NCBI RefSeq assembly: GCF_000153125.2
Contig: NZ_CM002299.1
Coordinates: 4,257,338 to 4,321,337 of the forward strand
DNA length: 64,000 bases
From: Congregibacter litoralis KT71
Lineage (GTDB): Bacteria; Pseudomonadota; Gammaproteobacteria; Pseudomonadales; Halieaceae
Direction: 5' to 3'
Both the position numbers and the translations under genes were made by a program. Within the stretch, counting starts at the first letter, position 1, and every line of letters starts with the position of its first letter. Shown here in pieces: positions 60,615-64,000 of the stretch. Below the pieces are notes generated by a model. That model made no database searches and was not told the origin of the DNA. It saw only the letters and a program-made list of their open reading frames with translations.

Positions 60615-61436
60615 CTAGTAGGGCGAGTCGCCTTCGCTGACCACGCGGTGCAGGCTCCGGAGCGCGGGGAAGAAGTCATTCACCGGTTTGTGCTGGGTAC
60701 TGCGGTTGTCCCAAATCACAACGGTGTCTTTAGCCCACCGCAGTCGGCAGGTGAACTCGGGTGTTGTGGAATGCTTGTAAAGGAACTGCAGCACCTCGGC
60801 GGACTCCAGGGGAGAGATCCCCTCGATATGCGTGGTAAAGAGCGCATTCACAAAAATGGCCTTACGACCAGTTTCGGGGTGCGTCTGAATAACCGGATGC
60901 CGTACCGGAGGGTTGTTTGCCAGGGCGTCCGCCAGACGCTCTCGACCGCCCTCTTCTGACAGGCTTTCCTTAAACCCCTGGGAGAAGTCGTGGACCGCTG
61001 TCAGGTCCTGGAGGTAACGCTGCATCCCCGGCGACAGGGCTTCGTAGGCTGCGGTCATGCTCGCCCAAAGGGTGTCGCCGCCAACGCTGGGTATCTCCAC
61101 GCCACGCAGTACCGTGATCGAGGGAGGGTGCTGGCGAAAGGTCATATCTGAGTGCCACACCTCAATCTTTGACGGCTTTTCGGGCGTGCTCTCGAGCACC
61201 ATCACCTCGGGCAGATCGGGAACCGTATCGTAGGCCGGATGACTCTGGAGTGGGCCGAAAAGTGCCGCCAGGTCACGTTGTTGGGCGGGCGTGATCGCCT
61301 GATCCCGAAAAAAAACAAGCTCATGCCGGTTTACCAACTCGCGCAGACTGCGCTTCATATCGTCGGTCATCGGATTGCAAAGATCTACGTCGCTGACTTC
61401 AGCGCCAATAGCGCCTGCCACGGGTTTAATGTTCAT
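60615..61436 (-). CDS. TauD/TfdA-family Fe(II)/2-oxoglutarate dioxygenase
   Basis: A 273-residue cytosolic oxygenase. The iron-binding HxD is in EVWHSDMTF (about 92-100) and the distal His in NRSTQHKPVND (about 246-256), followed by the 2-oxoglutarate-binding Arg in LRSLHRVV. GGDTLWASM and the N-terminal GAIGAEVSDVDL are typical of TauD relatives. TauD itself releases sulfite from taurine; others attack herbicides, sulfate esters or amino-acid derivatives. No sulfur-uptake genes are nearby, so the substrate stays open. It stands alone. Confidence 0.9.
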   Translation of the reverse strand: MNIKPVAGAIGAEVSDVDLCNPMTDDMKRSLRELVNRHELVFFRDQAITPAQQRDLAALFGPLQSHPAYDTVPDLPEVMVLESTPEKPSKIEVWHSDMTFRQHPPSITVLRGVEIPSVGGDTLWASMTAAYEALSPGMQRYLQDLTAVHDFSQGFKESLSEEGGRERLADALANNPPVRHPVIQTHPETGRKAIFVNALFTTHIEGISPLESAEVLQFLYKHSTTPEFTCRLRWAKDTVVIWDNRSTQHKPVNDFFPALRSLHRVVSEGDSPY

Positions 61437-61756
61437 CGTCTTCCAAACCTTCTTCGAATCGATAACTCCCCACCGTCACTGTTTGAAACCTCGAAGTCGC
61501 TACAGCCTGACTTTCGAGGTCTCGGGGGGCTAACTATCTCGGGATTACTCCATATCATTCAACACAGATTTCTGTACACGCCGGCCGGTGCGACTAAACA
61601 CGCCCGGGGGCTCGTACCGTTTGGCATCGTAGCTCCATAGCTACCGATCCATGATATCCGCGATGTATATGTACTCCGCATTGGATGAAAAAGCGATATC
61701 CGATGCTGTCCATCTGTCACCCGTGCCGGAAGCTACTACGCAGCCAGACACTGCTC
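61437..61756. other. 320-bp gene-free stretch
   Basis: I see no convincing gene, hairpin terminator or known site here. It must contain the promoter of the minus-strand dioxygenase gene and the downstream flank of the decayed GH3 gene. Confidence 0.5.
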
Positions 61757-62244
61757 TCAGTAATCAGACAAGCCGTAGCCGAACTTAAAGAGAGCATGGT
61801 CTGCGTCGGCTTCCAATTCATCCAGAAAAGAAGCCGTCAGACGGTGCATAAATTCGTCCTGGCTGCCGGGCTGCATGGCAATGTCGACACCGGCGTTGAT
61901 AATCGTGTGAGGCGGTCCCCATCGCAACCCGCCATTTCAGTCCGTCAAGACCACACCTTCGAAACCCAGTTCGCCTTTAAGCACCGTGTTCGCCAGGTAG
62001 CCGTGCTGGTGCATGTTGAAACCGTTGACGGAGTCAAGGCCCGCCACAATCGGAGCCACACCATCATCGACCGCAGCAATGTAGGGAGGTTGAAGCCCGT
62101 GCCGGCGACTTCGATGACCGTTATCTGCGCTGCCCTGCGTATCAGCGCCAAGTTTGGACTTGCCGCCAATCCAATGTTGTGCGGAAAGATCAATGCGCCC
62201 TCGAAGGTGTTCCGCCCATACACAGCCTCTAGAGCGGTCAGCAA
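61757..62244 (-). pseudogene. remnant of a GH3-family glycosidase
   Basis: Pieces of a glycoside hydrolase family 3 protein are recognisable in different frames of the minus strand. First is a segment like the family's N-terminal barrel, GALIFPHNIGLAASPNLALI with AVYGRN before it (about 62150-62240). Next is GFNMHQHGYLANTVLKGELG with VVLTD (about 61937-62010), which would hold the catalytic Asp region. Last come IINAGVDIAMQPGSQDEF and the family-like ending FKFGYGLSDY, with a stop at 61757. The part between the first and second pieces, about 150 residues in intact enzymes, is missing, as is most of the C-terminal domain. Frameshifts and deletions show long decay. Confidence 0.7.
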
Positions 62245-62271
62245 TGGCCGAAGCGGTAGTGAACAGGATGC

Positions 62272-62586
62272 CTAATGCTGAGGACTTGGGCCTCCCCGCC
62301 GGACTGCGGTGAGCAGGCCCGTCAGCGCGGCGCCAAGAGTGCCAAGCAATGGAAACGTCAACAGGCCCCAATACACCAGCAGCGTTCTGAGGGGCTGACT
62401 GTCTGTCCATAGAACAGGTGGCGAAAGCATGGCAGCAAGCACCACGATCAATGCGAATCCATAACCGATCACCAGACCCCAAACCCGCCGCCGTCCTTGA
62501 GGCCCCAGGCGCCGAAAACGGTGGCATGACAAAAGTATAATGAGGGGAATTGCAAAAACCCCCAAAAGCAATGCGAGGGTGTTCAT
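62272..62586 (-). CDS. small inner-membrane protein beside the PepSY gene
   Basis: A 104-residue protein with three hydrophobic segments (LALLLGVFAIPLIILLS; LVIGYGFALIVVLAAML; LVYWGLLTFPLLGTLGAALTGL) and no recognised motif. The ATG at 62586 overlaps the PepSY-gene stop by four bases (ATGA, 62583-62586), so the two are translated together and probably work together. It ends 27 bp before the GH3 remnant. Confidence 0.65.
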   Translation of the reverse strand: MNTLALLLGVFAIPLIILLSCHRFRRLGPQGRRRVWGLVIGYGFALIVVLAAMLSPPVLWTDSQPLRTLLVYWGLLTFPLLGTLGAALTGLLTAVRRGGPSPQH

Positions 62587-63137
62587 CGGACTTTGGTATG
62601 GGGGTAAAGCCAAACCCAGAAACCGCTCAGAAAAAGCAGCACCAAAGCACCGCCCGCCACATCACTGAGGAGGAATCCGCGTTTGCCAAAAACGTCTCCT
62701 GAATGGAGCTTTTCAAGAAAGCTGTCATTACGCAGGCCCGCGAGTAGCAAAGTGCCATCATTCAAAGCGAGGGTAACTTCACTGATCTTTGCGTCATTAA
62801 AACGCACTTTAATGATTCCCTTGTCGGGTCGCACGTCCATGCGGTCAATACCCGTAGCGGCCACCTCGGGAGCTACGGCAGCTTCAGCCAATTGCGCAAG
62901 CGTGGGCAAAGGCAAGGAAGCGGCAAAAGCCTCGGCTTGTTTAAAAGCTGTTTCAGGCATAAAACCAAATGTGCGCTTGTGGTTCAGCATCATGCCCGTC
63001 ACGGAAATCATTACGACTAAAAAGCTGACGGTGACACCGATCCACAGGTGGCTGTAGAACATCCACCGCGTTATGGCGCGTAGTTTTTTAGCTGGTCGTT
63101 TGCGCCGCCTCGGCGCGTCGGATGCTGTGGTGGTCAA
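62583..63137 (-). CDS. PepSY-associated membrane protein
   Basis: A 184-residue inner-membrane protein. The first helix (SHLWIGVTVSFLVVMISVTGMMLNH, about 29-53) and the final helix (GGALVLLFLSGFWVWLYP) enclose a PepSY-like periplasmic domain (about 60-155, with KGIIKVRFND and EVTLALNDGTLL). The HLWIG...TGMMLNHKR pattern is that of short PepSY-associated TM proteins, related to the iron-reductase PiuB group and commonly near iron-uptake genes. No TonB receptor adjoins it here. It is coupled to the small membrane protein gene downstream. Confidence 0.83.
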   Translation of the reverse strand: MTTTASDAPRRRKRPAKKLRAITRWMFYSHLWIGVTVSFLVVMISVTGMMLNHKRTFGFMPETAFKQAEAFAASLPLPTLAQLAEAAVAPEVAATGIDRMDVRPDKGIIKVRFNDAKISEVTLALNDGTLLLAGLRNDSFLEKLHSGDVFGKRGFLLSDVAGGALVLLFLSGFWVWLYPHTKVR

Positions 63138-63349
63138 GGCTGCCTCGTAGCAGGTTACTTGGGAACATTTTTCGGGGAAGTGGTTACCGATATGAATGCT
63201 TTACGTGGGTGCAGTGACAAGCACACGGCTTCGAGGTTACATTCTGTGAGCATGTTTAGGCAAACCTAGCGGTTTTAGGCGCGTTTGTTTCTGCGTTCAG
63301 CGCGGATATCTACTCGCTACGCACCCTCAAGTATTTACTGCACTTTTGG

Positions 63350-63375
63350 TAGGATCACGCGTGCTAGGATCACGC
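63350..63375. repeat. 11-bp direct repeat in a 285-bp gene-free stretch
   Basis: TAGGATCACGC occurs at 63350-63360 and 63365-63375 (period 15). The rest of the spacer 63138-63422 shows no gene; it must carry the promoter of the minus-strand PepSY gene and the 3' flank of the UbiA-like gene. Confidence 0.45.
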
Positions 63376-63422
63376 AGAACTCAGGCAGGGCGGAGTGTGA
63401 GAAACGCCTTTACTCCGAACGA

Positions 63423-64000
63423 CTACTCCACCGGAACCAGACTGCGCACATCGATAGTCCGCCCCCTGTCCCGCTGGTAATGAAACACGCCTTCGACCGA
63501 TACGATCATCCCGAGAAGCTCGGTGACACCAGGCATCGGCGAGATTTCTACACGATGGAGTTCATCATCCTCTACCCAGTAGTGCAGTGGTGACGGGTGG
63601 CTGCGCAGCGTTCCCTGCACTCTCACCAGACGCCCGTCATAGTCCAGCTGCTGATTCACAAGCTGACTGAGGGAGCGCTCCGCCACTTCGTCCCTTGCCA
63701 GACCATCACCGCTGAGGAACAGCCCGAGAGACAGGAGCAGTGGCGCCGAGAGGTTCAAAGCAACGTTCTGCGCCATATGTGGGACCAGCGCCGGAATGTC
63801 GGCGTGGTGACGGCGCAGCCCCTGATGAGCCAGCAGCGCAGGAGGCAGCGACAGCAGTACCAGTAACGATGCCAACGGCAGATACCCCGTCAGCACGGCG
63901 ATCAGTACTGACGCATAAGCGCCGGCGATAAAAAGCCCGTACACCGCGACCCCTGCCGCAGGGCCCCGTGCCAGCAACAGGTGATAGCGTCCGACCGTGG
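63423..64000 (-). CDS. UbiA-like prenyltransferase with C-terminal OB-like domain, partial
   Basis: The frame is open to the right edge, so the 5' part is missing. The visible N-terminal portion (VGRYHLLLARGPAAGVAVYG, then three or four hydrophobic segments, PALVPHMAQNVALNLSAPLLL) resembles the last helices of MenA/UbiA prenyltransferases. These attach polyprenyl chains to aromatic rings in the membrane. After DEVAERSLSQLVNQQLDYDG comes a soluble beta-rich domain of about 75 residues (RLVRVQGTLRSHPSPLHYWV; LLGMIVSVEGVFHYQRDRG) with the look of an OB fold, not a usual part of UbiA enzymes. The fusion is clear in the reading frame; the family of the membrane part is moderate. Confidence 0.65.
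   Translation of the reverse strand, partial: TVGRYHLLLARGPAAGVAVYGLFIAGAYASVLIAVLTGYLPLASLLVLLSLPPALLAHQGLRRHHADIPALVPHMAQNVALNLSAPLLLSLGLFLSGDGLARDEVAERSLSQLVNQQLDYDGRLVRVQGTLRSHPSPLHYWVEDDELHRVEISPMPGVTELLGMIVSVEGVFHYQRDRGRTIDVRSLVPVE

Noticed and set aside
61937..62527. A 196-residue intact gene on the minus strand in the GH3 region
   Set aside because: Only its last 60 residues resemble GH3; the first part is antisense or out of frame with the small membrane-protein gene. It is best treated as part of a decayed gene.

Overview
The window reads as chromosomal DNA of a marine gammaproteobacterium, most likely of the Halieaceae (OM60/NOR5) type. This is inferred from the gene families and the fairly high GC content: cbb3-type oxidase, TonB receptor with exported hydrolases, DUF6482, M1 peptidase and many two-component systems. 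There is no rRNA, tRNA, CRISPR array, insertion sequence or phage gene. Both ends cut genes: a cbb3 CcoO-like subunit at the left and a UbiA-like prenyltransferase at the right.

Layout. 0-2 kb: end of a cbb3-like oxidase operon (minus). 2-9 kb: a DUF6482 protein, an MFS transporter, a large secreted BNR/sortilin-like propeller and an acyl-CoA synthetase (plus). 9-15.7 kb (minus): a second MFS transporter, then TonB receptor > TolB/CehA-type metallohydrolase > SGNH hydrolase. 15.8-20.1 kb: a bufferin (ribosomal metallophore) locus with BufA2-BufB-BufC on one side and BufA1-BufD-SigF-NrsF on the other, separated by two divergent promoters of identical form, GTAACC-N16-CGAA. 20-23 kb: a small hypothetical gene and a frameshifted M1 aminopeptidase. 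23.3-26.3 kb: a Tat-exported solute-binding protein overlapping a transmembrane diguanylate cyclase, resembling the NspS/MbaA arrangement. 26.5-32.5 kb: envelope lipid and glycan genes (OlsF-like acyltransferase, LpxH-like phosphoesterase, deacetylase, glycosyltransferase, sulfotransferase).

32.7-42.7 kb is the most unusual segment. It is a tight five-gene operon of exported proteins behind a LuxR-type regulator and a perfect inverted repeat. Its central gene encodes a 1452-residue protein with a signal peptide and an edema-factor/ExoY/CyaA-type nucleotidyl cyclase domain. The other members are a Pro-rich protein, a coiled-coil/Pro-rich/Ig-like protein, a small exported protein and an outer-membrane beta-barrel.

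42.8-51.1 kb: an alpha/beta hydrolase with Thr at the nucleophile position, then a MacB-like efflux operon facing an NtrC-type regulator and histidine kinase, with a sigma-54 promoter and an upstream 18-bp palindrome. 51.1-60.4 kb: a LuxR response regulator, a multi-TM histidine kinase and five exported proteins (one of unknown family, a serpin, two Cys-rich repeat proteins and a GYGQPP-repeat protein). Four of these genes carry a TGGGG-N6-CCCCA inverted repeat 62-69 bp upstream of their starts, which suggests a self-contained regulon. 60.6-64 kb: a TauD-family dioxygenase, a decayed GH3 glycosidase, a PepSY membrane pair and the UbiA/OB-like fusion.
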